From Christensenella sp. UBA1750 (GTDB lineage Bacteria > Bacillota > Clostridia > Christensenellales > UBA1750): a DNA stretch of 22,592 bases. Under the pieces are notes generated by a model, which saw only the letters and a list, made by a program, of their open reading frames with translations, was not told the DNA's origin and ran no database searches. Below, one piece after another: positions 7,169 to 15,274 of the stretch. Where the stretch lies: positions 1 through 22,592 of the forward strand of contig DCHO01000021.1 in the NCBI GenBank assembly GCA_002315655.1, read 5' to 3'. The position numbers and the translations under genes are program-made. Numbering within the stretch: the stretch's first letter is position 1; each line of letters starts with the position of its first letter.

Positions 7169-8614
7169 TCAGCCTTTTGCCACCTTGCGGGCAATGCCGT
7201 CCACAAGCTCAATGGTCTCGGTGACGTCTTTTGTGGTGGTGTTGCCGTTGATGATGCACATCCTGAGCACCTTTTTGCCGCGCAGCTCGGTGGTGACGAT
7301 GAATGCCTCGCCCGACTCCGTGATGGCATCGGAAATGCGCTTGTTGAGGTCATTTTGCTGCTCCAAGGTCATGTCCTTCGGGGCGTAGCGGAAGGTTAAG
7401 GTGCCGCAGCTGGCGTGGGAGACGATCTCCCAATCGGGCAGGGCGGAAATGGCACGCTCGGCGACCTTGGAATTGTAGAAGGCGTAGTCGATGATGTCCG
7501 CCATTTTGTCGGTGCCCAGCGCCTGCAGGGTGAACCAGAGCTTTAAGTGACGGGCGGGGCGGCTCATCTCCATGCCCATGTCCCAGCCGTTTGCATATTC
7601 ATCGTTCTGCACATCCGCCAGATATTCGGGGTGCTCCACAAAGGTGTTTAAGAATGTGGCCTTGTCCTTGGCCACACAGGCGGAGCAGGAATAGGTCTGC
7701 ATCGCCCATTTATGGAAGTCCCAGGAGAAGGAATTGGCCTTCTCCAAGCCCTTGGCCAGATGCTTATAAATGTCGGAGAACAGGATGGAGCCGCCGAACG
7801 CACCGTCCACATGGAGCCACAGGCCGTATTGCTCGCAGATGTTTCCCATCTCCTCCAGCGGGTCGATGGAGCCGGTGTTGGTGGTGGCGATGGTGCCCAC
7901 GGCAAGGAAGGGCTTTTTGCCCGCCGCAAGGTCTTCCTTGATGGCAGCTTCCAGCAAATCGGTGCGCATTTTGAAGTTCTCATCCGTGGGAATGATCCGA
8001 ACCTGCTTATCGCGGATGCCCGCCAGACGCAGCCCCTTGTGCAGGGAGGAATGGGTCTGGTCGGAGATATAAGCCGTGCCGCAGGCATAATCCAAATCCC
8101 CGAGAATCGTGTCACGGGCGGCAATGATGCCGGTTAAGTTCGAGAGCGAACCGCCGGAGGTGAACACGCCACCGATGCGCTCCGAATCGGTGTAGCCTGC
8201 ACGCTGTCCCATCCATTTGAGCAGCTTTTCCTCCAAAATGGCGGCCTGGGGCGCAAGCTCCGCGCCACAGAGGTTCAGATTATACACATCGGAGAGCACC
8301 GAACCCATGACGGAATAAGGCGAGACGGCGGAGGTGACAAAGGAGAAAAACCGCGGATGCTGGATCATCATGCCGTTGTTGTAGACCTCGTCGATCATCT
8401 CCCGGCTGACCTCCCGGAAATCCCGTCCGATCCGGGGAATGTCCCAAGCCTTGACCCGTTCTATGCTCTCAGCATCTTGCTCCATGGGCACCATCTTGTC
8501 ACCGTTCAGCTTGCTGATAAAGGCATAATTGTCTTCCAGATAGCCTTCCAGGATTTTCGCCGTGTCCCTGCGAACGGCAGCCATTTCCGAATCGTATTGC
8601 TGTTTATCAAACAT
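7169..8614 (-). CDS. Group II PLP-dependent decarboxylase, probably aromatic L-amino acid decarboxylase
   Basis: 481 residues from ATG 8614. The ATG at 8623 abuts AAGGAG directly and is too close, whereas 8614 is 9 nt away. The PLP lysine is K302 in SWDFHKWAMQ, the ring-stacking histidine H188 in SDQTHSS, and the pyridine-N aspartate D270 in HVDGAFGG. These positions nearly match human AADC (303, 192, 271). Stretches such as HPRFFSF, SDQTHSS, GTTNTGSIDPL-like and RPARHLKLW resemble gut bacterial tryptophan/phenylalanine decarboxylases such as that of Ruminococcus gnavus. The likely reaction is removal of CO2 from an aromatic amino acid to give tryptamine, phenethylamine or tyramine. Substrate choice cannot be read from sequence. 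No dedicated amine antiporter is adjacent. Confidence 0.9.
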   Translation of the reverse strand: MFDKQQYDSEMAAVRRDTAKILEGYLEDNYAFISKLNGDKMVPMEQDAESIERVKAWDIPRIGRDFREVSREMIDEVYNNGMMIQHPRFFSFVTSAVSPYSVMGSVLSDVYNLNLCGAELAPQAAILEEKLLKWMGQRAGYTDSERIGGVFTSGGSLSNLTGIIAARDTILGDLDYACGTAYISDQTHSSLHKGLRLAGIRDKQVRIIPTDENFKMRTDLLEAAIKEDLAAGKKPFLAVGTIATTNTGSIDPLEEMGNICEQYGLWLHVDGAFGGSILFSDIYKHLAKGLEKANSFSWDFHKWAMQTYSCSACVAKDKATFLNTFVEHPEYLADVQNDEYANGWDMGMEMSRPARHLKLWFTLQALGTDKMADIIDYAFYNSKVAERAISALPDWEIVSHASCGTLTFRYAPKDMTLEQQNDLNKRISDAITESGEAFIVTTELRGKKVLRMCIINGNTTTKDVTETIELVDGIARKVAKG

Positions 8615-8659
8615 ATTGCCCATCTCCTTAATCCCTTATGAATCAATCCGTTTTGCATC

Positions 8660-8688
8660 ATTGTAGCATACCCATAAGGCAGATTCAA
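8660..8688 (-). promoter_or_regulatory. Promoter of the decarboxylase gene
   Basis: Minus strand TTGAAT (8683-8688), 17 bp spacer, TACAAT (8660-8665), about 30 bp upstream of the AAGGAG site. Confidence 0.75.
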
Positions 8689-8724
8689 CCGTAAAAATCT
8701 TTAATAGAAGTTTTACTCAAAAGA

Positions 8725-8755
8725 AGGACAAAAAACGGGGAAGTTCGTGTATAAT
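8725..8755 (+). promoter_or_regulatory. Probable promoter of prfC
   Basis: Perfect TATAAT at 8750-8755. The best -35 is AGGACA (8725-8730) with a long 19 bp spacer, so the -35 is weak. It lies 85 bp upstream of prfC. Confidence 0.55.
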
Positions 8756-8840
8756 AAGTGTTTGGGTAAAATCCCGGACATAGGGACATTTTGCCCATTT
8801 TGAGAAACGAATTTGATTATCACGGAAGGAGAACGCCACA

Positions 8841-10445
8841 ATGTCGCAGGTCGTTGGGCTCACAGAGCAGGAAATCAAGCGCAGACGCACGTTTGCCATC
8901 ATCTCTCACCCGGATGCGGGCAAAACCACGCTGACCGAAAAGCTGCTGCTCTACGGCGGCGCAATCCATCAGGCGGGCTCCGTGAAGGCCAGAAAGGCCG
9001 ACAAGCACGCCACGAGCGACTGGATGGAGATCGAAAAGCAGCGCGGTATTTCCGTCACCTCCTCCGTCATGGAGTTTGAATACGACGGGTTCCACATCAA
9101 TATCTTGGACACCCCCGGGCACCAGGACTTCTCCGAGGACACCTACCGCACCTTGGTTGCCGCAGACTGCGCCGTGATGCTCATTGACGCGGCAAAGGGC
9201 GTGGAAGCCCAGACCATCAAACTCTTCCACGTCTGCCGGATGCGCTCCATCCCCATCTTCACCTTTGTCAACAAGATGGACAGAGCGGGGCGCGACCCCT
9301 TTGAGCTCATGGAGGAAATCGAAAACGTATTAGGGATTCGGGCTTGCCCCGTAACCTGGCCCATCGGAACCATGGGCGACTTCAAGGGCGTTTACCATAG
9401 ACAGACCGAGGAGGTCGAGGTCTTTGAGGGCGGACGGCACGGCATCACGCAGGTCAAGGCGCGTTTTGTGCCCTTCCTCTCGGACGAGATCGGGGAAGTG
9501 CTGGAAGATTCCTACAGGGGCAAGCTCATGGAGGACATAGAATTGCTGGATGTGGCGGGCGATTCCTTTGATTTGGACGCGGTACGCGCCGGACAGCTGA
9601 CCCCCATGTTCTTCGGCTCCGCCATGAACAACTTCGGCGTGGAATCCTTCTTGGCCAAGTTCCTGGAATATTCCCTGCCGCCGACCCCCCGCGAGGACAA
9701 GGAGGGCAACTCCATCGCCCCCACCGCCAAGGATTTCTCCGGCTTCATCTTTAAGATTCAGGCCAACATGAACCCCGCCCACCGCGACCGCATCGCGTTC
9801 ATGCGCGTGTGCTCCGGCGTGTTCAATAAGGGCATGACGGTCAAACAGGCCGCAACCGGCAAGGACATAAAGCTTGCCCAGCCGCAGGCCTTCATGGCGG
9901 ACGCAAGAGAGTCTGTTGAAACCGCCTATCCCGGCGACATCATCGGCCTGTTCGACCCCGGCATTTTCGCCTTAGGCGACACCCTTTACACCGGCAAAAA
10001 GACCGAATATGCGGGTATTCCCTTGTTTGCCCCTGAGCATTTTGCCCGGGTCTCCACGCTGGATTCTCTGAAACGCAAGCAGTTCCTAAAAGGCGTAATG
10101 CAGCTGGCCACCGAAGGCGCGGTGCAGACCTTCCGCCGGGCGGACGGCTTGGGCGAGGAAGTCATCGTCGGCGTGGTTGGCGAATTGCAGTTTGAAGTGC
10201 TGGAATATCGCCTCAAAAACGAGTACGGCGTGGATGTGACCGTGACGCGGCTGCCCTTCACCGCCGTGCGGTGGGTGGTTTCAACCCCCAAGGAATTAAA
10301 GCTGCTGCGACTGCCCTCCACCGCCTTGATTGCCAAGGACAGAAACGAGCGCGACGTGCTGCTGTTCGAGTCCGAGTGGTCGATCCGCTGGGCGCAGGAA
10401 AACAATTCCGGGTTGGAGCTTACCGACACCGCCATAAGAGAGTGA
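8841..10445 (+). CDS. prfC: Peptide chain release factor 3
   Basis: 534 residues, close to the usual RF3 length of about 525-530. RF3 is a ribosome-bound translational GTPase that recycles RF1/RF2 after termination. G-domain motifs are HPDAGKTT (23-30), an effector-region RGISVTSS, DTPGHQDF and NKMDR, in the EF-G-like order, followed by the beta-barrel domain and an EF-G-III-like C-terminal part. Start ATG 8841 follows GGAAGGAG. The TGA stop lies inside the first unit of a hairpin array that fills the 222-bp gap to typA, another translational GTPase on the same strand. Co-transcription is possible. Confidence 0.96.
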   Translation: MSQVVGLTEQEIKRRRTFAIISHPDAGKTTLTEKLLLYGGAIHQAGSVKARKADKHATSDWMEIEKQRGISVTSSVMEFEYDGFHINILDTPGHQDFSEDTYRTLVAADCAVMLIDAAKGVEAQTIKLFHVCRMRSIPIFTFVNKMDRAGRDPFELMEEIENVLGIRACPVTWPIGTMGDFKGVYHRQTEEVEVFEGGRHGITQVKARFVPFLSDEIGEVLEDSYRGKLMEDIELLDVAGDSFDLDAVRAGQLTPMFFGSAMNNFGVESFLAKFLEYSLPPTPREDKEGNSIAPTAKDFSGFIFKIQANMNPAHRDRIAFMRVCSGVFNKGMTVKQAATGKDIKLAQPQAFMADARESVETAYPGDIIGLFDPGIFALGDTLYTGKKTEYAGIPLFAPEHFARVSTLDSLKRKQFLKGVMQLATEGAVQTFRRADGLGEEVIVGVVGELQFEVLEYRLKNEYGVDVTVTRLPFTAVRWVVSTPKELKLLRLPSTALIAKDRNERDVLLFESEWSIRWAQENNSGLELTDTAIRE

Positions 10446-10639
10446 AATATCCTTCGGATGTGAAATATCGCCCTATGCGGACAATGTGAAATATCCCTTG
10501 CGGGATGTGAAACGGATGCTTCGCATCCAATGGCCGGAACGCCTTTCACGCGCCGTAGCGCATTTCACATGGAGCTTCCGCTCCATATTTCACACGGCAA
10601 AGTCCGTATTTCACAAATTCCGACAGGAATTTATTTCAC
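10444..10639. repeat. Array of mini-hairpins separated by TGTGAAATAT / ATTTCACA
   Basis: About eight small stem-loops in a row: ATCC/GGAT (10449), ATCCC/GGGAT (10493), GGATGC/GCATCC (10514), GCGC/GCGC (10550), ATGGAGC/GCTCCAT (10569), ACGG/CCGT (10594), AAATTCC/GGAATTT (10615), and a weak CGC/GCG (10469). In the left half they are separated by TGTGAAATAT (10459-10468, 10485-10494) and in the right half by its complement ATATTTCACA (10585-10594), so the whole block is also a large inverted repeat. It spans the prfC-typA gap. Confidence 0.85.
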
Positions 10640-10667
10640 CACAAAACAGAGAGGAGCATTTCCTTAT

Positions 10668-12491
10668 ATGATAAGAAACGACATTCGCAATATTGCCATC
10701 ATCGCCCACGTTGACCACGGCAAGACCACCTTAGTTGATGCCATGCTGCGGCAGGGCGGCGTTTTCCGCGACAATCAGCAGGTTGCCGAGCGCGTCATGG
10801 ACTCCGGCGACATTGAGCGCGAACGCGGCATCACCATACTTGCCAAGAACACCGGCATCCAGTACGGCGATGTGCACATCAACATCATCGACACGCCCGG
10901 TCACGCGGACTTCGGCGGCGAGGTGGAGCGCGTCCTCAAAATGGTGGACGGCGTGATTCTGCTGGTGGACGCCTTTGAAGGCCCCATGCCCCAGACCCGC
11001 TTCGTGCTGCGCAAGGCTCTGGAACTGGGTCACAAGGCCATCGTGGTCATCAACAAGATCGACAGACCCGACGCCCGTCCCGAGGAAGTCGTGGACGAGT
11101 GCTTAGACCTTCTTATCGACCTCAACGCTTCCGAGGAACAGCTCGACTGTCCCTTCCTCTTTGCCTCCGCCAGAAAGGGCATCTGCTCCGATTCTCTGGA
11201 CAAGGAAGGCACCGACTTAAAGCCCCTGTTTGACGCCATTCTCAAATATGTTCCCGTTCCCGAGGGCGATCCCGAAGGCCCCCTGCAGCTGCTGGTCTCC
11301 ACCATCGACTACAACGATTATGTGGGGCGTATCGGCATCGGCCGTGTGGAGCGCGGCACCATAAAGCGCGGCATGATGGCCATCCGTTCCGCTTACGGTG
11401 AGGAGGGCGAACGCCGCGCTCCCGAGCGCATCAACACGCTCTATTCCTTCCAGGGCCTGAACCGTGTGGAGTGCCAGGAAGCCACCGTGGGCGAGATCGT
11501 CGCCGTGTCGGGTATGCCGGACATTAACATCGGCGACACCATGTGCCCGCCGGATGCCGTTGAACCTCTGCCCTTCGTCAAGGTCTCCGAGCCCACCGTG
11601 GTCGTGACCTTCTCCGTCAACGACTCCCCCTTTGCCGGACGCGAGGGCAAGTATGTCACCTCCCGTCATCTCCGCGCCCGCCTGATGAAGGAACTGCAGA
11701 CCGACGTTTCCCTGCGCGTGGAGGACGGCTCCACCACCGACTCCTTCCGCGTCTCCGGCAGAGGCGAATTGCACCTGACCGTTCTTATCGAGAATATGCG
11801 CCGTCAGGGGTATGAGTTCCAGGTCTCCAAGCCCGAGGTGCTCTATAAGACCATCGACGGCGTGAAGTGCGAGCCCATCGAGCGCATGGTCGTGGATGTT
11901 CCCGAGGAATATTCCGGCGCGGTCATTGAAAAGATCGGCAAAAGAAAAGGCCAGATGGTCGATATGTCCGGCCGCGGCCGTGTCCGTCTGGAATTCCTCG
12001 TTCCTTCCCGCGGTCTGTTCGGCTACCGCTCCGACTTTATGACCGACACACGCGGCGAGGGCATCATGTCCTCCGTCTTTGAGAGCTACGAACCCTACAA
12101 GGGCGAGATTCCCACCCGCAACTTCGGCTCCCTCATCGCCTTTGAGACCGGCGAAGCCCTGACCTACGGCCTGTTCTATGCGCAGGATCGCGGCGAAATG
12201 TTCGTTGTGCCCGGCGACAAGGTGTATTCCGGTATGCTGGTCGGCGCGAACACCCGCCCCGGCGACATCGAGCTCAATGTCTGCAAGGCCAAGCACTTGA
12301 CCTCCATCCGCAACGCCGCCGGTGCCGAGGAAGCCATGCGCCTGCACCCCGTCCGCCCCATGACACTGGAACGCGCCCTCGACTTCATCGACGATGACGA
12401 GCTGGTGGAGATCACCCCCAAGACCATCCGTATGCGCAAAAAAATCCTCGACGGTACCCAGCGCTACCGCGCCGCCAGAAATAACCAGTAA
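10668..12491 (+). CDS. typA: Ribosome-associated translational GTPase TypA/BipA
   Basis: 607 residues from ATG 10668, the standard TypA length. GAGGAG at 10651-10656 supports this start; an open frame running further upstream (to 10530) merely reads through the hairpin array. The G domain has AHVDHGKTT (13-21), RGITILAK, DTPGHADFGGEVERV and NKIDRPDARP; EF-G-like domains III and V follow, and the TypA-specific C-terminal domain holds SRGLFGYRSDF. TypA binds the ribosome and aids 50S maturation and stress or low-temperature growth in other bacteria. It is next to prfC and followed by a strong terminator. Confidence 0.97.
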   Translation: MIRNDIRNIAIIAHVDHGKTTLVDAMLRQGGVFRDNQQVAERVMDSGDIERERGITILAKNTGIQYGDVHINIIDTPGHADFGGEVERVLKMVDGVILLVDAFEGPMPQTRFVLRKALELGHKAIVVINKIDRPDARPEEVVDECLDLLIDLNASEEQLDCPFLFASARKGICSDSLDKEGTDLKPLFDAILKYVPVPEGDPEGPLQLLVSTIDYNDYVGRIGIGRVERGTIKRGMMAIRSAYGEEGERRAPERINTLYSFQGLNRVECQEATVGEIVAVSGMPDINIGDTMCPPDAVEPLPFVKVSEPTVVVTFSVNDSPFAGREGKYVTSRHLRARLMKELQTDVSLRVEDGSTTDSFRVSGRGELHLTVLIENMRRQGYEFQVSKPEVLYKTIDGVKCEPIERMVVDVPEEYSGAVIEKIGKRKGQMVDMSGRGRVRLEFLVPSRGLFGYRSDFMTDTRGEGIMSSVFESYEPYKGEIPTRNFGSLIAFETGEALTYGLFYAQDRGEMFVVPGDKVYSGMLVGANTRPGDIELNVCKAKHLTSIRNAAGAEEAMRLHPVRPMTLERALDFIDDDELVEITPKTIRMRKKILDGTQRYRAARNNQ

Positions 12492-12512
12492 CAAAATACC
12501 CTCATAAACCCT

Positions 12513-12553
12513 AAAAAAGGCAGCCCTTCTTTTTCAAGATTGGCTGCCTTTTT
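12513..12553 (+). terminator. Rho-independent terminator of typA
   Basis: AAAAAGGCAGCC pairs with GGCTGCCTTTTT, ending in a T-run, starting 21 bp after the typA stop. Confidence 0.9.
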
Positions 12554-12560
12554 CCATTGT

Positions 12561-12640
12561 CCCGCCCGCAGGCGTAAGGCTCGCCCGCGTGCGGGAGAGC
12601 TGGCTTTTCATGGACTTGTCCATGAAAAGACTGAGAGGGT
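12561..12640 (+). repeat. AGCTGGC-stem-GACTGAG hairpin repeat, copy D
   Basis: Begins CCCGCCCGCAGGCGTA and runs to GGGAGAGCTGGC (12593-12604). A perfect 11-bp stem follows, TTTTCATGGAC / GTCCATGAAAA (12605-12615 with 12618-12628), then GACTGAGAGGGT. The flanks match those at 18165-18240 (other strand) and 22531-22570, but the stem sequence is different. Confidence 0.75.
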
Positions 12641-12684
12641 CGTTCCTTCGCACGCCTTCACCCTTCCACCCTCTATTCTCTCCC

Positions 12685-13590
12685 TTACAGTCCCATCACC
12701 GCAATCAGTGTCGTGATGGTAATAATGGAGAGCAATATGGTCACGGAGCCCGTGAAGGATGCCAGCTCGTGATCGCTGCCCAGCTTTTCCGTGAAGGCCG
12801 GAGACATGGCGGAGCAGGGCGCAAAGGCGATGATGGTCAGCACCTGCCTCACTTCCAGCGGGAAGGGCAGCAGCCAGAACGCCACGGCAAAGGCGGTGCC
12901 CATGATGTAACGCACCAGCACGATGGTGACGGCCTTGCGCAGGAATTGACGGTTGGGATTAAACTCAAACATGGTGCCAACCATCAGCATTGCCACAAAA
13001 GGATTGGCGTTGGCGATGGGGCGGGTCAGCGTCAGCAGCGCATCGGGGATCTTTATGCCGATCATGGAAACCGCCAGCATGATGAGGTAGGAGCAGAAGG
13101 GCGTGGTCAGCAGCTTTTTGAGGGTCTCCTTCACCCCCTGCCCTTTGCCGCCTAAGTAGCGGGAGGTCATGGCATAGATGCCGCCGGTGCACATGACGGC
13201 GTTGCCGCAGTCAAACAGACAGGTGCAAACCACACCCATAGGCCCCAAAAAGCCCTGCACATAGGGCATGGTGAAGGAGCCGATGTTGTAGGAGGGGAAA
13301 TTGACCATATAGAGTGCTTTTGTGGAATCGTCCTTCTTGCGGGTAATGGCAAAACCGATACCCAGCAGAATGAAATTCATCAGCAGCGCAATGCCTGTGC
13401 AATAGAGCAGCGCAATGTTGAAATCGAAGGTGGCAAAGTTGTGCAGCACAGCCGCCGGCAGCGTGATGTTCAGAGCGATTTTCATAATGATCTTATAATC
13501 ATCCTTTTTGAAAAAGCCCGCTTTTTTAAGCGTATAGCCCAGCACGATGATGAGGATGTACGCACCGGCCTTGAGCAGTACCTCAACCAT
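12685..13590 (-). CDS. AEC-family (auxin efflux carrier type) permease
   Basis: 301 residues, almost all hydrophobic, consistent with the 10 membrane helices of the AEC family (two five-helix halves). Characteristic segments are LVIIVLGYTLKKAG-like N-terminus (helix 1), ITLPAAVLHNF, NFPSYNIGSFTMPYVQGFLG, and a C-terminal half ending SGSV-like with APCSAMSPAFTEKLG. Bacterial members export or import organic anions such as malate or malonate; the substrate here is unknown. ATG 13590 is preceded by GGAGG. It is a single gene, divergent from the GNAT acetyltransferase gene. Residual repeat DNA follows the stop. Confidence 0.9.
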   Translation of the reverse strand: MVEVLLKAGAYILIIVLGYTLKKAGFFKKDDYKIIMKIALNITLPAAVLHNFATFDFNIALLYCTGIALLMNFILLGIGFAITRKKDDSTKALYMVNFPSYNIGSFTMPYVQGFLGPMGVVCTCLFDCGNAVMCTGGIYAMTSRYLGGKGQGVKETLKKLLTTPFCSYLIMLAVSMIGIKIPDALLTLTRPIANANPFVAMLMVGTMFEFNPNRQFLRKAVTIVLVRYIMGTAFAVAFWLLPFPLEVRQVLTIIAFAPCSAMSPAFTEKLGSDHELASFTGSVTILLSIITITTLIAVMGL

Positions 13591-13625
13591 TTGATTTTCC
13601 TCCGCCTGTATTTCTTTTTATTCTT

Positions 13626-13634
13626 ATTATAGCA
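13626..13634 (-). promoter_or_regulatory. Extended -10 promoter of the AEC permease gene
   Basis: Minus strand TGC-TATAAT: perfect -10 (13626-13631) with a TG extension. No good -35 at 17 bp. Confidence 0.6.
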
Positions 13635-13653
13635 GGTTTCTCCGCAAAAATCA

Positions 13654-13682
13654 TTGACGATAAGGTGTTTCTTTGTTATGCT
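13654..13682 (+). promoter_or_regulatory. Promoter of the GNAT gene
   Basis: TTGACG (13654-13659), 17 bp spacer, TATGCT (13677-13682), about 20 bp upstream of AAGGAGG (13703-13709). Its -35 region lies about 20 bp from the divergent AEC promoter. Confidence 0.75.
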
Positions 13683-13715
13683 TTATCGTATCAGACCCAT
13701 GAAGGAGGAAGCAAT

Positions 13716-14885
13716 ATGAAAATTTATAAGGGAATTGCCGCAAATCAGGTGGAGCATGAGCCGCTGATTGACTTTCTGAACTATGTGTTCGGCATGAACG
13801 GCACAAAGAAGAACTTTATGACCCTGCTGCCCAAGCTCTATCGGGAGCAGTATCACCCCGAAAACTACAATTTCATCGTGACCGAAGATGGCAAGCTCCG
13901 CGCCGCCGTGGGTGCTTACCCCATTTCCCTTTCCGTGATGGGCGAAACCCTTTCCGGCATCGGCATCGGAAACGTGGCCGTGCACCCCTTCCACCGGCAC
14001 GAGGGCTATATGAAGGACTGCATGAAATTGGCCTTGGACGATGCCATGGCCAAGGGCTGCGATTTTGCCGCGCTGGGCGGCCAGCGGCAGCGGTATTCCT
14101 ATTTCGGCTTTGAACCGGCGGGCGTTGCGGGCAAATTTGAGCTGAACAAAAGCAATATGCGCCATGCCTTCGGCATGGTGGAAAATAACACAGGGTTTAC
14201 CGTAAAACGGGTCTGCGCGGAGGATACAGAACTGATTTCTGCCATCAAGGGCTTGGTAGAGAGCAGAGCCTCCCATCCTGTGCGGCAGGAGGATCGCTAT
14301 TTCGATGTGCTGTCCAACTGGCAGGGGAATGTGTTTGCGGTTCTCGATGAAACCGGCATATTTGCGGGCTACTATCTCTACGGCGGGGATTATGAAACCA
14401 CCGTCAGCGAGATCGACTGCATAAAGCCCGAAAATGCCGCAAAAATTCTCCGCGCCGCCTTTGCCGCCATCGGGAATGACTGCATTTCCGTGACGGTTCC
14501 TATGTTCAGCATGGCCTTTTATGACCTTCTGTTCGACATTGCGGAGGGCTGCCGCGTGGCGAACATAGAAAACTACTGTGTGTATCATTACAGGAAGGTC
14601 GCGGATGCCTGTTTGAAGCTCAAATATGCGACCTGCAAGCTGCCCGAGGGCGAAGTGACCTTGGAAATCGACGGGGTGAACGGAAAAGAAAAGCTGATGC
14701 TCTCCGTGATGGATGGCAAGGCGGAGGTCACCCCCTTTGACGGGGAATGTGACTATCACTTCACCCACCGTCAGGCCATGGCGGTGCTGTTCTCCCTCCA
14801 TGCCGCGCAAAAGCGGGAGCTGCCCGCCGCCGTACAGGCCTGGCTGCCTCTGCCGCTGTTTGTGCCGGAAGTGGACAACGACTAA
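13716..14885 (+). CDS. Eis-like GNAT N-acetyltransferase
   Basis: 389 residues from ATG 13716, placed by AAGGAGG at 13703-13709. The N-terminal GNAT domain has the acetyl-CoA loop region GNVAVHPFHRHEGYM (about 85-99) and the family segment RYSYFGFEPAG. A second GNAT-like half and a C-terminal sterol-carrier-like domain (with LEIDG and the FTHRQAMAVLF region) follow. This layout is that of Eis and its Firmicutes relatives, which acetylate amines such as aminoglycosides or unknown small molecules. The substrate is not predictable, and resistance should not be assumed. It is transcribed alone, and a conserved hairpin element begins 19 nt after its TAA stop. Confidence 0.88.
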   Translation: MKIYKGIAANQVEHEPLIDFLNYVFGMNGTKKNFMTLLPKLYREQYHPENYNFIVTEDGKLRAAVGAYPISLSVMGETLSGIGIGNVAVHPFHRHEGYMKDCMKLALDDAMAKGCDFAALGGQRQRYSYFGFEPAGVAGKFELNKSNMRHAFGMVENNTGFTVKRVCAEDTELISAIKGLVESRASHPVRQEDRYFDVLSNWQGNVFAVLDETGIFAGYYLYGGDYETTVSEIDCIKPENAAKILRAAFAAIGNDCISVTVPMFSMAFYDLLFDIAEGCRVANIENYCVYHYRKVADACLKLKYATCKLPEGEVTLEIDGVNGKEKLMLSVMDGKAEVTPFDGECDYHFTHRQAMAVLFSLHAAQKRELPAAVQAWLPLPLFVPEVDND

Positions 14886-14951
14886 CACAAATCGTTTGTG
14901 AATAGCCAAAGCTCGGGACACCCCCGTAAAGGGGGTATCCCGAGCTTTGGC
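14886..14951 (+). terminator. Conserved 3' hairpin after the GNAT gene (no T-run)
   Basis: 19 nt after the stop (ending TTTGTGAATA), GCCAAAGCTCGGGA-ca-CCCCC (14905-14925) pairs with GGGGG-ta-TCCCGAGCTTTGGC (14931-14951) around the loop GTAAA. Position and preceding TGTGAA match the elements after the MATE and GDPD genes. No T-run follows, so termination is an inference. Confidence 0.6.
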
Positions 14952-14978
14952 GTGTGGCGCGGCTTCGCCGCGCCACAC
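14952..14978. repeat. Perfect 12-bp hairpin
   Basis: GTGTGGCGCGGC-ttc-GCCGCGCCACAC directly abuts the preceding GNAT 3' hairpin. The GGCGCGGC arm matches the sequence that follows the equivalent hairpins downstream of MATE and GDPD. Confidence 0.85.
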
Positions 14979-15012
14979 GAAGGCGTTCTATCGAAGGAAT
15001 GTGGAAAAAGGG

Positions 15013-15092
15013 AACAGGTACGGGCGCTAACCTGCGCCCCACCCCACAAGGGGTGAGACGCAGGCCGCGGGAAACCCTCGACGGGTTTCCGG
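15013..15092 (+). repeat. AACAGGTACGGGCGCTAACC two-hairpin repeat, copy A
   Basis: Conserved AACAGGTACGGGCGCTAA is followed by a stem CCTGCG/CGCAGG with inner CACCCC/GGGGTG (15031-15064), then the linker CCGC, then a stem GGAAACCC-tcgac-GGGTTTCC (15070-15090). The copy at 18080-18163 keeps linkers and loop but has other stem sequences. Confidence 0.8.
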
Positions 15093-15171
15093 GAAAGATC
15101 GCTACCCCCTCGTAATGCGCAATCAACTGCCTGTGCTGTTCGTTCCTGTTGAATGACAGCAAAAGTTCCGC

Positions 15172-15221
15172 GAGCGCGGCCTCACAGAAGATGGATAACT
15201 CCTGTATTTGCGGCCGCGCTC
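15172..15221. repeat. Stem-loop GAGCGCGGCC / GGCCGCGCTC
   Basis: A 10-bp perfect inverted repeat with a 30-nt loop. It abuts the next long stem-loop without a gap. Confidence 0.6.
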
Positions 15222-15271
15222 CCAGCCAACAGCCCCCTATGCCCTTTAGGGTATAGGGGGCTGTTGGCTGG
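15222..15271 (-). terminator. Long stem-loop at the 3' end of fumC
   Basis: CCAGCCAACAGCCCCCTAT pairs with ATAGGGGGCTGTTGGCTGG, extended by CCC/GGG around a TTTA-like loop. It starts 3 nt after the fumC stop. One position is G-U if the RNA is read on the plus strand and A-C on the minus strand. No T-run follows, so the terminator role is likely but not certain. Confidence 0.6.
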
Positions 15272-15274
15272 ATT

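Larger units (their letters stand above)
14886..15274. other. Gene-free repeat block between the GNAT gene and fumC
   Basis: About 390 bp without a credible gene. It holds the 3' hairpin of the GNAT gene, a second perfect hairpin, a copy of the AACAGGTACGG repeat, and two long stem-loops before the fumC end. Nothing recognisable is in 15093-15171. Confidence 0.8.

Noticed and set aside
10530..10667. N-terminal extension of TypA
   Set aside because: It translates the mini-hairpin array, and the standard TypA N-terminus and a ribosome binding site fit ATG 10668.
11217..12494. Long antisense open frame (425 codons) across typA
   Set aside because: It mirrors the codon pattern of a clear TypA gene in GC-rich DNA, has no ribosome binding site and no recognisable family motif.
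13683..14978. Antisense open frame across the GNAT gene
   Set aside because: The GNAT frame has motifs, a promoter and a ribosome binding site; the antisense frame has none.
14886..15274. tRNA or other classical RNA gene in the hairpin-rich gap
   Set aside because: No cloverleaf with a TTC arm and acceptor stem of the right spacing could be folded by eye; the hairpins match the dispersed repeat families.
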